From NCBI GenBank assembly GCA_017651565.1, contig JAGCCQ010000015.1, forward strand, positions 66,034 to 111,012: a stretch of 44,979 nt of DNA, given 5' to 3'. Below are positions 8,096 to 15,425 of this stretch, in pieces (the first letter of the stretch is position 1; each line of letters begins with the position of its first letter). The position numbers were made by a program, and so were the translations under genes. The stretch is from Bacilli bacterium. Lineage in GTDB: Bacteria > Bacillota_I > Bacilli_A > RFN20 > CAG-826. Below the pieces are notes generated by a model. It had not been told where the DNA came from. It saw only the letters and a list, made by a program, of their open reading frames with translations, and searched no databases.

Positions 8096-8131
8096 CTATA
8101 TGTTAACATATAGCGAAAATAAAAGTGTCAA
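8096..8131 (-). promoter_or_regulatory. Promoter with perfect 18-bp palindrome ahead of the methionine sulfoxide repair operon
   Basis: CTATATGTTAACATATAG (8096-8113) is a perfect palindrome ending 11 bases before the fRMsr ATG. On the minus strand TTGACA (8126-8131) lies 15 bases before TATGTT (8105-8110), so the palindrome would cover the -10 and start site. This is the geometry of a repressor operator. The -10 assignment is weaker than the palindrome. The rest of the 8086-8228 gap is AT-rich with a further loose inverted repeat, TATCCTA (8175-8181) and TAGGATA (8212-8218). Confidence 0.55.
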
Positions 8132-8228
8132 AACGCACTAAATATTTTAAAAACTTGAATAAAGTATCGATTTTTATCCTATTTTAAGAACAATATGTTT
8201 TTGAACTAATGTAGGATAATTTTTACAT

Positions 8229-8265
8229 AAAAAAGAAGATGGTTCCTCCCCCAAGAAACCACCTT
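8229..8265 (-). terminator. Terminator of the TetR regulator gene
   Basis: On the minus strand AAGGTGGTT (8257-8265) pairs with AACCATCTT (8236-8244) as a 9-bp stem with one G-T pair and a 12-base loop, followed by CTTTTTT. Confidence 0.75.
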
Positions 8266-8289
8266 CACATTATGTGCTTAAATTGCCCC

Positions 8290-8889
8290 TTATTCCTTAT
8301 TTAACTTATACATCTTAATGAAATGATCGATGTAAGATGTCCCCCTATTGATAATCTCTTCCTCTTTATGAGGGAATCGATCTTTTTGATGAATTAAGGC
8401 CGCAATTGTAGCCGAATATTCGAGAGCAAGTATTTCATAATCATCTTGTTTTAAGAGCTTCTTTCCCATCATGCCTTTGAATATCTCTTTATAAATATCT
8501 AGTATATTTGTTAAGAAATATTGGTCGGAGAGAATAGCTGTCTTCTCATCCTTATATTGCTCTCTAACAAGCATCTTACGATACTTAATTAGATTAGGAT
8601 CATGCATTGAGTTACTCATCATTCGTAAAGTTAACTCTTTAAGTTCATCAGTTGAATTAGGAATTTCAGGCATTTCTTTGTAAGAACCAATGTTCTTTTC
8701 ATATTCAACTTCTACTTTACTAATTACCGAGTCCCAAAGTTGCTCCTTACTCTCATAGTGTCGATACATAGCTCCCTTAGAAACCCCCAAGGCATCAGAT
8801 AATTCGCGGATATTGGTTCCTTCGTATCCTTTGTTAGCAAACATATCTAACGCATTTTCTAAGATTTTTTCTCTAGTATCTTTTCCCAT
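8290..8889 (-). CDS. TetR/AcrR-family transcriptional regulator
   Basis: A roughly 199-residue repressor with an N-terminal TetR helix-turn-helix (TREKILENALDMFANKGYEG, then IRELSDALGVSKGAMYRHYESKEQLW) and a helical C-terminal ligand-binding domain of no obvious class. I start it at the ATG at 8887-8889, since TetR proteins begin just before TREKIL; the frame is open 63 bases further upstream, but that part would cross the promoter. Two copies of a GTAAAC-N4-GTTCAC motif flank that promoter, so autoregulation is very likely. It lies between the K+ uptake operon and the methionine sulfoxide repair operon, read in the same direction; neither shows the same operator, so its other targets are unknown. 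Confidence 0.9.
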   Translation of the reverse strand: MGKDTREKILENALDMFANKGYEGTNIRELSDALGVSKGAMYRHYESKEQLWDSVISKVEVEYEKNIGSYKEMPEIPNSTDELKELTLRMMSNSMHDPNLIKYRKMLVREQYKDEKTAILSDQYFLTNILDIYKEIFKGMMGKKLLKQDDYEILALEYSATIAALIHQKDRFPHKEEEIINRGTSYIDHFIKMYKLNKE

Positions 8890-8891
8890 TT

Positions 8892-8907
8892 GTGAACGCT
8901 CGTTTAC
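8892..8907. promoter_or_regulatory. Operator copy 1 for the TetR regulator
   Basis: On the minus strand this reads GTAAACGAGCGTTCAC, a near-perfect inverted repeat of 6-bp half-sites around 4 bases. It begins two bases upstream of the chosen ATG and lies just downstream of the -10, where bound protein would block initiation. Confidence 0.7.
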
Positions 8908-8908
8908 T

Positions 8909-8936
8909 ATTATATTACAGTCGGTCCCAGTGTCAA
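8909..8936 (-). promoter_or_regulatory. Promoter of the TetR regulator gene
   Basis: On the minus strand TTGACA (8931-8936) and TATAAT (8909-8914), both consensus hexamers, are spaced by 16 bases. The expected leader is only about 13 bases and has no Shine-Dalgarno. Confidence 0.8.
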
Positions 8937-8944
8937 TAAAAAAA

Positions 8945-8960
8945 GTAAACAATCGTTCAC
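8945..8960. promoter_or_regulatory. Operator copy 2 for the TetR regulator
   Basis: Reads GTAAACAATCGTTCAC on the plus strand, matching copy 1 in both half-sites. It lies just upstream of the -35 hexamer. Centre-to-centre distance to copy 1 is 53 bp, about five helical turns, so both would be on the same face of the DNA. Confidence 0.7.
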
Positions 8961-8969
8961 TTTTTTAAA

Positions 8970-8988
8970 ATATTAACAAAGTTAATAT
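8970..8988 (-). terminator. Weak AT-rich hairpin after trkH
   Basis: ATATTAAC and GTTAATAT form an 8-bp stem with a 3-base loop directly after the trkH stop, but only a short TTT follows on the minus strand. It may terminate the K+ uptake operon weakly or protect its 3' end. Confidence 0.4.
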
Positions 8989-8994
8989 AATTTC

Positions 8995-10482
8995 TTATAA
9001 AGTATCTTTACGAAAAATATCTCTCACTACTCTATACATAGCAAAGTATATAGCTAGGATTTCTAATCTACCTGCAAACATACCAGCAATCATAATCCAA
9101 AGAACTGCTGGATTATCTCTACAAGCAAAACTTAAACCATTTGTTAAGCCTGTGCCAGCTAATGCATTAGAGAATTCGAACAATGAATCGTTGTATGAGA
9201 ATGAAGAGAACAATGTTACAAAGAATCCGCCAAGTATCAAGATGAGACAATATAAAACAATATAGCCAAATGCCTCAAAAGACTCCGATGTAGTGATTTC
9301 TTTCTCTTCGCCGCATCTATTTATGAAATGAGGATAAACCATTCTAGAATGGCCTAATCTTTCTCTAGTGCTCCAATAGAACGATTTTCCAGCAACTGCG
9401 ACACGATATAACTTAACACCACCAGAAGTAGAACCCATACCACCACCAATGATATTAATAAATACAACTAAAAGCATTGTTGCTTCGCCAAGCAACGTTA
9501 GATCAGATATATTACTAAATCCAGTTGTTGTAATAGCGGAAACAAATGTAAATGTGGATGTTCTAAAGGAATCATAACTCCAACCCATGCTTCCTCTTAC
9601 TGCAGATGCAATAAAGAAAATTGGAATGAATGCAATTGCGAAACATGCAAATAATTTTAATTCAATATCCTTAATAGCTTTTTTGCCTTTACCAGTAAGA
9701 ATTAAGAAATGAGTAACAAAGTTAGTTGCACCCAAAATCATTAAGACAATAGAGATTATTTCAACTGCAGGGAAACATACACCTTCAACATTTAAACCCA
9801 ATAAACCATTTTCTTTAGATGAGAAACCACCTGTTGAAACAGCGCATATTGAATGTACTAAAGAATCAAAGAATGGTACGCCAGCAAAGCAATATGCCAT
9901 AGTACCGACAAAAATAATGCCTAAATAAATGCCAAGGATGACCATAGCAGACTTCTTTAAGTTAGGAAGTGGCTTATCGCTGTGTCCTTCAGCAATATAT
10001 AGTTTTAAACCATATCTATCTGAGATAGCAGTTGTAATAATTAAGACTAACCCAACACCACCAACTAAGTTACAGAACGCTCTATAGAATACATACAAAT
10101 GCGAACTAAAATCAGTGAATACAGTTAAACCAATTGTCGCAAATCCAGAAGTAGTTTCAAACATTGCTTGAGAAAAAGTCATATCTCCTCTAGCAAGGAA
10201 TGGAATAGCACAAATAAAGATAGCTAAAACCCAAATTAAGACCAATAAGACAGAGTCTTGATGCTTTCCTAGTTTAGCTCCTTTTACTCCTCTTACAAGC
10301 TGCATTAAGCCTATACCTATTGCAACAGTAACCATTCCTGGAATAAAGAAGTTAAGCCAGTAATGTGCTTCTTCAGGATAAAAGGCAAGTAAAATCAATG
10401 GAAATAAACAAGTACATCCAATGAAAATAAGGAAAATTCCTAAATATCCAAAAATTAATCTATAGCCGGAAACTTTTTTCAT
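8995..10482 (-). CDS. TrkH/KtrB-family potassium uptake channel subunit
   Basis: A 495-residue membrane protein of the Trk/Ktr/HKT superfamily that lets K+ into the cell under RCK control. The four pore-loop filter sequences are visible: TSGFATIG (111-118), VSTGGFSS (215-222), TTGFSN in the third repeat and AGTGLTNG in the fourth. The rest is alternating hydrophobic helices. It overlaps the stop of the upstream RCK gene by four bases (ATGA) and is the last of three genes (RCK_N gene, RCK gene, channel). TrkH or KtrB cannot be separated on sequence alone; the partner proteins look more TrkA-like. Confidence 0.92.
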   Translation of the reverse strand: MKKVSGYRLIFGYLGIFLIFIGCTCLFPLILLAFYPEEAHYWLNFFIPGMVTVAIGIGLMQLVRGVKGAKLGKHQDSVLLVLIWVLAIFICAIPFLARGDMTFSQAMFETTSGFATIGLTVFTDFSSHLYVFYRAFCNLVGGVGLVLIITTAISDRYGLKLYIAEGHSDKPLPNLKKSAMVILGIYLGIIFVGTMAYCFAGVPFFDSLVHSICAVSTGGFSSKENGLLGLNVEGVCFPAVEIISIVLMILGATNFVTHFLILTGKGKKAIKDIELKLFACFAIAFIPIFFIASAVRGSMGWSYDSFRTSTFTFVSAITTTGFSNISDLTLLGEATMLLVVFINIIGGGMGSTSGGVKLYRVAVAGKSFYWSTRERLGHSRMVYPHFINRCGEEKEITTSESFEAFGYIVLYCLILILGGFFVTLFSSFSYNDSLFEFSNALAGTGLTNGLSFACRDNPAVLWIMIAGMFAGRLEILAIYFAMYRVVRDIFRKDTL

Positions 10483-11147
10483 TCTTTTGCTTTTCTCGTA
10501 ATAAAGTTAATAATTGCTTGTTCATCTGCAGGAGATGATACGAAGAATAATTTATCTTTTGGTAAAATCATAGTTTGACCATTAGGGATGATGACTCTAG
10601 GTCTACGATAAATACAAGAAATTGTTCCTTCTTTAGGGAATTGAATCTCGAAAAGTCTTTTATTACAAATCTCAAAGTTTGCTTTAATACCAACTTCAGT
10701 TAAAACAATCTTGTTATCTTCAAAAGACATAGTCTTAACAAGAGTTTCTAAAGAAGTTTCAGATGTAATAGATGAAATTAATAACTGTGTAGAAGAAATA
10801 ACACTATCAACGCCTAAATCCTTAAAAATTTCAACGTTATTAGGATTTGTAACAATACAAATACATTTCTTAACACCAAATACTTTCTTAGCTAATAAAC
10901 ATGCGACATAATTGTCTTCATCTTTATCACTAACAGAAATGAAAATATCAAAATTTTCAATATGTGCAGCTTCTAAAACGTATTTTCTAGAAGCATCACC
11001 ATAGAAAACAGGGACTCTGTTATCTTTAGAAATTTGTTCAGCATCAGCCCTGTCATTATTAATAATAACAAGTTCGTTACTGCTTTCTTTAAATTTTCTA
11101 ATAATATATTCAGCAGCGTTTGTACCACCAGCAACAACAATCTTCAT
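10479..11147 (-). CDS. TrkA-type RCK regulatory subunit with RCK_N and RCK_C domains
   Basis: A 222-residue cytosolic regulator of the K+ channel. Residues 1-120 or so form a Rossmann-like RCK_N domain (MKIVVAGGTNAAEYIIRKF, with YGDASRKYVLEAA at about 59-71) and the rest an RCK_C domain ending in KDKLFFVSSPADEQAI. The nucleotide-binding loop is degenerate (GGTNAA in place of GxGxxG) and the acidic residue that normally follows strand 2 sits in IINND. It overlaps the preceding RCK gene by one base (TAATG) and the channel gene by four. It probably pairs with the shorter RCK protein to complete the gating ring. Confidence 0.88.
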   Translation of the reverse strand: MKIVVAGGTNAAEYIIRKFKESSNELVIINNDRADAEQISKDNRVPVFYGDASRKYVLEAAHIENFDIFISVSDKDEDNYVACLLAKKVFGVKKCICIVTNPNNVEIFKDLGVDSVISSTQLLISSITSETSLETLVKTMSFEDNKIVLTEVGIKANFEICNKRLFEIQFPKEGTISCIYRRPRVIIPNGQTMILPKDKLFFVSSPADEQAIINFITRKAKE

Positions 11148-11572
11148 TATTTGTTACCTCCTAAACGCTCAAATTCGTCATATGATAATTCAAATGGGAA
11201 AATAGCTTTAATTTTTAAACCTTTTAACAATGTTTCAGATTCAGGTTCATCTAAACGAACATAAATATCTTGAACATCAAAAATCTTTCTAGCTATGTGT
11301 GCAATTAAAATATTAGCGTTATCGCTACCTGTAGTAATAATTATTTGACTTGCGGTTTCAATACCAGCTTTCCTTAAAACAGAAATGTCAGTACAGTCAC
11401 CGAGAAATGTATAACCTTGAAAGTTTTCACTCAATTTATCAAAGCTACTTGATTCATTATCAATAACCATTACGTTTTTTCCTTTTAAGGAATATTGACT
11501 AGCAATTGATGCGCCAAATCTACCGCATCCTACGACTAATATCTTATTTTTTAAAAGTGCACTACGATCCAT
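11147..11572 (-). CDS. Stand-alone RCK_N (TrkA-N) domain protein
   Basis: A 141-residue protein that is only an RCK_N domain. It has an intact dinucleotide loop GCGRFG near the N-terminus, VMVIDNES with the ribose-binding acid, and FLGDCTDISVLRKAG. No RCK_C domain follows; the protein ends in FPFELSYDEFERLGGNK. In E. coli TrkA, two complete RCK units are fused in one chain; here the first half is a separate, shortened gene. The intact nucleotide site here and the degenerate one in the next gene suggest a division of labour. It is the first gene of the K+ uptake operon, with an AGAGGA ribosome site. Confidence 0.85.
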   Translation of the reverse strand: MDRSALLKNKILVVGCGRFGASIASQYSLKGKNVMVIDNESSSFDKLSENFQGYTFLGDCTDISVLRKAGIETASQIIITTGSDNANILIAHIARKIFDVQDIYVRLDEPESETLLKGLKIKAIFPFELSYDEFERLGGNK

Positions 11573-11593
11573 AAGATTCCTCTATGTCAAATT

Positions 11594-11622
11594 ATTATAA
11601 CTACAAATTATATTTTTGTTAA
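11594..11622 (-). promoter_or_regulatory. Promoter of the K+ uptake operon
   Basis: On the minus strand TTAACA (11617-11622) and TATAAT (11594-11599) are spaced by 17 bases. The start site would be about 15 bases before the first ATG, with AGAGGA in the leader. Confidence 0.65.
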
Positions 11623-11650
11623 ATAATTTAAATACGTACAATAAATGATA

Positions 11651-11680
11651 AAAGAAAAAGGCTACTCTCACGAGTAACCT
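11651..11680 (-). terminator. Terminator of the opp operon
   Basis: On the minus strand AGGTTACTC (11672-11680) pairs with GAGTAGCCT (11659-11667) around the loop GTGA, with one G-T pair, followed by TTTTTC. The stem begins inside the oppF stop codon. Confidence 0.78.
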
Positions 11681-13202
11681 ATTTAGCAGCCTTTGCATCA
11701 AGTTCTTTGATTTCTTGACGATATTTTTCCATTTCTTCACTATTAGCTAAGATGAAGTGACCTGGAACAACTTCTTGGAAAGTTGGTTTTTCTTTTGAAT
11801 AGTCATGGGATGCCATTGGATTATAAACAATTCTTTGACGTGACTTTTCAGAAAGCGGATCAGGTTTTGGAATAGCGCTCAGTAAAGCTTTTGTATATGG
11901 ATGGAGAGGATGTTTGAATAATTCCTCACTAGTTGTAAGTTCCACCATTTCACCAAAATACATAACTGCGATTCTGTCACAGAAATACTTAACAACTGAT
12001 AAGTCGTGAGCGATGAACATAATTGTTAATCCCATCTCTTCTTTAAGTTCGTTAAGTAGGTTAATAATTTGAGCTCTAATTGAAACATCCAAAGCAGAAA
12101 TCGGTTCGTCACAAATTAAGAAACTTGGATTCATAACAAGTGCACGAGCAATACCGATTCTTTGTCTTTGACCACCACTGAATTCGTGTGGATAACGAGA
12201 TGCGAATTCAGGAATTAATCCGACCTTTTTCAAGACTTCTGCAACTTTTTTACTGTTTGCAAACTTATTGTGCATTCCTTGAATTTCAAGACCTTCTTCA
12301 ATAATATCTTGAACAGTCATTCTTGGATCAAGAGAATCGACAGGATCTTGGAAAATCATTTGCATTTTGCTCATGAGTTTCTTACTGACATGTCTATTAT
12401 CGAAATCAATTTGTCGGATTTCTTCTCTTTGTTGCATTGTAACTTCAGCAATATGTTGTCTGATTTCATTAATCTCTTTAGTGTATTTTTCAGTGATAGA
12501 AATTTTGCTACGCTCGATTTTTTCACTATCGAGATTCTTACTATCAGCAACTGCTTCGGCAGTCATTTGCTTAATAGACTTTTTAATATTAGCTAATTTA
12601 ACTAGAAGTTCGTTTTCTTTAACTTTAAAAGCGTGTTTTGCTTCTTGCGATTTTGTTGTTGCTTCTTCAATATCATCAATGCCTCTAACATCAAACAAAG
12701 TTTGTTTAAAGTTAAGTCTTAAATCGCCTAATTCATCAGTTAATTGATTCTTAGTTTCATTTAACTCACGAATTTTAGAAGCATATTTTGGACTAATAGA
12801 AGAGTAGAAAATTTCACTCTTCATAGTCTCTTGTAATTCTTTAATTTTTCTAACGCCTCTAACAGTAGTCCATTTAATTTCTTTTAAGTTCCAACGTTTT
12901 CCAGCAGCAATACGGTAACCTTCGAAATAAACAGAGCCAGAAGTAATGTTATAAAGTCTTAAAATTGATCTACCTGTTGTAGTTTTACCACATCCAGATT
13001 CACCAACAAGACCAAAACATTCACCTTTTTTGATATCGAAAGAGATATCATGAACAGCTTTTGTTTTAAAACTTGAAGCGCCATGACCAAACTTAAAGAA
13101 TTGCTTTAAGTGTCTAACAGAAAGTTCAATGTTATTATCTACAAGTTCTTGTCTATATGAAACTTTGCGAGTAACAACAATTGGTTGTTTCTTATCTTCC
13201 AT
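11679..13202 (-). CDS. oppF: Oligopeptide ABC transporter ATP-binding protein OppF with helical insertion
   Basis: A 507-residue ATPase energising peptide import. Walker A is GESGCGKTT (67-75), the Q-loop is QMIFQDP (281-287), the signature is FSGGQRQR (341-348) and Walker B is FLICDEP (361-367). Between Walker A and the Q-loop lies an extra segment of about 170 residues (105-272), rich in Lys, Glu and Ala-type heptads and probably helical coiled coil. OppF proteins usually have about 310-330 residues. The C-terminal region, where Opp/Dpp ATPases often carry a Cys cluster, has no cysteine. A strong AAAGGAGG site precedes the ATG, which overlaps the oppD stop by one base. Last gene of the operon. 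Confidence 0.92.
   Translation of the reverse strand: MEDKKQPIVVTRKVSYRQELVDNNIELSVRHLKQFFKFGHGASSFKTKAVHDISFDIKKGECFGLVGESGCGKTTTGRSILRLYNITSGSVYFEGYRIAAGKRWNLKEIKWTTVRGVRKIKELQETMKSEIFYSSISPKYASKIRELNETKNQLTDELGDLRLNFKQTLFDVRGIDDIEEATTKSQEAKHAFKVKENELLVKLANIKKSIKQMTAEAVADSKNLDSEKIERSKISITEKYTKEINEIRQHIAEVTMQQREEIRQIDFDNRHVSKKLMSKMQMIFQDPVDSLDPRMTVQDIIEEGLEIQGMHNKFANSKKVAEVLKKVGLIPEFASRYPHEFSGGQRQRIGIARALVMNPSFLICDEPISALDVSIRAQIINLLNELKEEMGLTIMFIAHDLSVVKYFCDRIAVMYFGEMVELTTSEELFKHPLHPYTKALLSAIPKPDPLSEKSRQRIVYNPMASHDYSKEKPTFQEVVPGHFILANSEEMEKYRQEIKELDAKAAK
12387..12890 (-). other. Insertion segment of OppF (about 170 residues, before the Q-loop)
   Basis: Encodes residues of about 105-272, absent from ordinary OppF proteins. 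It is highly charged with repeated hydrophobic spacing (for example the run from KIRELNETKNQLTDELGDL) and ends immediately before the strand that leads to the Q-loop. Boundaries are estimated by eye from the conserved ABC motifs. Confidence 0.75.
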
Positions 13203-15424
13203 TATTGAATGCCTCCTTTCTTGTGTGCTTTTAAGGAGTTTTCAATACGTTGTTTAACAATCTTAGGCATTTCTACCTTAGGTGCTCTTGGGTCTAATAA
13301 CCAAGTAGCAGCATAATGAGTATCACTAACCTTAAAATAAGGTGGTTCTTTCTTAAAATCGATTTCCATTGCATATTTACTTCTCAAAGCAAATGCATCA
13401 CCAACAGGTGGGTAAATCATATTTGGTGGAGTACCTGGAATAGCATCGAGTTTTTCATTACTGTTAACATCTGGAATAGATGATAATAAGGCCCATGTGT
13501 AAGGGTGTTTTGGATCATAGAAGATTTCTTCTTCTGTACCATATTCAACAATCTTACCAGCATACATAACCGCGACTCTATCGGCCATGTTAGCAACAAC
13601 ACCTAAATCGTGTGTGATAAAGATACATGATAAGTTACGTTCTTTCTTTAACTTATTAATAAGTTCAAGAATTTGAGCTTGGATAGTAACGTCTAATGCA
13701 GTTGTTGGTTCGTCACAGATTAAAATATCTGGATTCGCAGTTAATGCAATAGCAATAACGATACGTTGTCTCATACCACCTGAAAATTCAAATGGATATT
13801 GTTTGAAACGTTTTTCAGGATCCTTGATACCAACTTCAGCCATAACCTCTAAAGCTTTAGCTTTTGCTTCTGCTCTTGTGATTCTAATTGAAGAAATATA
13901 TTCATCTCTAGCAAGAGCAATATCTGCAATTTCTTTTCTATTAAGAGCAATGATTTTAGTCTGAATAGGAGCGATTTTTTCGAAATGGTCCTTTTTAACT
14001 TTTTCAAGAGCTGATTTTGAGTTAGATGAATTCTTTGCAGCGTTGTATGCTTCAAGATAATCTTTCTTAGCTTTTTCTAACTCAATATAATATTTTTCTC
14101 TTGTAATTGCTGCATCGCCTTTAATGCCAACAACTTTCTTTACATATTTTTCTCTTAATTCAGCCTTATATTTTGCAACCTTTTCTTTAGCAATCACTGA
14201 ATCAGCTTCGAATTTTTGTTTAGCAGCAGCAATTTTAGGTTTATATTCAGCGATTAATGCTGATTTAGTTTCATTATATTCCTTCTTTGCTTGTGCAATT
14301 AAAGAGTCATATTTTTCAGTAATTTTAGCTACGTTTTCTTTTGATTTTAAAGCTAATTCAGATTTTTCTTTTTTAATTTCTAATTTTTCCTTACCAAAAA
14401 CAAGATTTAATTCTCTAACTTTTACATCAGTAGCTGCTTTAACCTTTGAGATTTCGTATTCAAGTTTATATTTTTCTGCTTCTCTTGGTAAATATTTTTC
14501 TAATAAAGAGATTTTAGTATCAATGAATTTAGCTTTAACATCATTAACATCCGTACAATATTTTTCTTGTAAGTCTGCTAATTCTACTTTAATTCTAGGC
14601 TTACTTTCGTCATCTGCATCTTTTAATTCAGTGGTTTTTTCAGCCTTTCTCTTTAAATAAACAGCCTTTATATCGTTGATTTGTTCTTTTTTCTTAAAAT
14701 CGGCTTCGCTTAATAAAGTTTTAAAGTTAGCAATATCTTCGGTTTTAGTCTCAGTAGGCAAAGATGCAATACGTCTATCGAATTCTTCTTTTAATTCAGC
14801 AATAGCGTAATGTTCTTGGCTTTTCAATTCGAAAATAGCAGCACCACAATTTTGTTTTGCTGTGTAAATTCTTCCACCAACTTCATTAGAAACTTCATTC
14901 TTTGCTAAAGCAATGTGTTTCTTCTTTTCTGATTTTAAGAATTTAATATTTTCTGTACCTTTTGCTAATCCTGTTTTTAATTCAGTTTGAGTGTTTCTAT
15001 AAGCAGTAAGAGAATCAGCGACTAATTCGTCATACATTCTCTTAGTTCTAGAAGCGTTAATTAACATACCTTCTGTAATTTGTTTACCAATTCTGACGAT
15101 TGGGTTTAAAGAAGATAATGGGTCTTGGAAGATCATACCAATTTTGTGACCACGAATTCTATGGAATTCATCTTCGCTAATCTTGGTTAAATCTTCACCT
15201 TCATACATGATAGACCCTTGAACAACACGTCCATTTTTAGACAAGATGCCCATGATAGCTTTATTTGTAACTGATTTGCCTGAACCAGATTCACCAACGA
15301 TACATAATGTTTCACCTTTATATAAATCAAATGAAACACCACGAACTGCTTGGACATAGCCATGGTCAGTGGAGAAGTTAACTTTTAAGTCTTTAACACT
15401 TAAAACAATTTGTTTGTTTTCCAT
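13202..15424 (-). CDS. oppD: Oligopeptide ABC transporter ATP-binding protein OppD with very long helical insertion
   Basis: A 740-residue ATPase, about twice the family's usual 330-350. Walker A GESGSGKS (44-51) and the Q-loop GMIFQDP (96-102) are normal. Residues about 124-515 are an inserted, highly charged Lys/Glu/Ala segment predicted to be mostly coiled coil. The domain then resumes with AEAKAKALEVM (about 518), signature FSGGMRQR (547-554) and Walker B ILICDEP (567-573). The insert therefore lies in the helical subdomain between Q-loop and signature, a different place from the OppF insert. The C-terminal tail retains the family framework (YPPVGDAFALRSKYAM) but lacks every cysteine of the usual [4Fe-4S]-type motif. 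It partners OppF and is spaced one base from oppC. Confidence 0.93.
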   Translation of the reverse strand: MENKQIVLSVKDLKVNFSTDHGYVQAVRGVSFDLYKGETLCIVGESGSGKSVTNKAIMGILSKNGRVVQGSIMYEGEDLTKISEDEFHRIRGHKIGMIFQDPLSSLNPIVRIGKQITEGMLINASRTKRMYDELVADSLTAYRNTQTELKTGLAKGTENIKFLKSEKKKHIALAKNEVSNEVGGRIYTAKQNCGAAIFELKSQEHYAIAELKEEFDRRIASLPTETKTEDIANFKTLLSEADFKKKEQINDIKAVYLKRKAEKTTELKDADDESKPRIKVELADLQEKYCTDVNDVKAKFIDTKISLLEKYLPREAEKYKLEYEISKVKAATDVKVRELNLVFGKEKLEIKKEKSELALKSKENVAKITEKYDSLIAQAKKEYNETKSALIAEYKPKIAAAKQKFEADSVIAKEKVAKYKAELREKYVKKVVGIKGDAAITREKYYIELEKAKKDYLEAYNAAKNSSNSKSALEKVKKDHFEKIAPIQTKIIALNRKEIADIALARDEYISSIRITRAEAKAKALEVMAEVGIKDPEKRFKQYPFEFSGGMRQRIVIAIALTANPDILICDEPTTALDVTIQAQILELINKLKKERNLSCIFITHDLGVVANMADRVAVMYAGKIVEYGTEEEIFYDPKHPYTWALLSSIPDVNSNEKLDAIPGTPPNMIYPPVGDAFALRSKYAMEIDFKKEPPYFKVSDTHYAATWLLDPRAPKVEMPKIVKQRIENSLKAHKKGGIQ
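13880..15055 (-). other. Insertion segment of OppD (about 390 residues, after the Q-loop)
   Basis: Encodes residues of about 124-515, dominated by Lys, Glu, Ala and Leu with repeated EKYDSLIAQAKKEYNET-like helices and few Gly or Pro. It projects from the helical subdomain between the Q-loop and the signature motif. Boundaries are estimated by eye. Confidence 0.78.
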
Positions 15425-15425
15425 A

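Noticed and set aside
8295-8952. Upstream start for the TetR gene at 8952
   Set aside because: It would run coding sequence through consensus -35 and -10 hexamers and an operator, and TetR proteins start next to the TREKIL helix.
7621-10481. Mycoplasma-type code with TGA as Trp, suggested by the mycoplasma-like Opp insertions
   Set aside because: TGA works as stop in the ATGA overlaps of fRMsr/msrA and RCK/trkH, and Trp residues in conserved motifs are TGG.
14124-14660. Plus-strand open frame within oppD
   Set aside because: It is the mirror of the Lys/Glu-rich insert, whose AAA/GAA codons give long open antisense frames of Phe/Ser/Leu.
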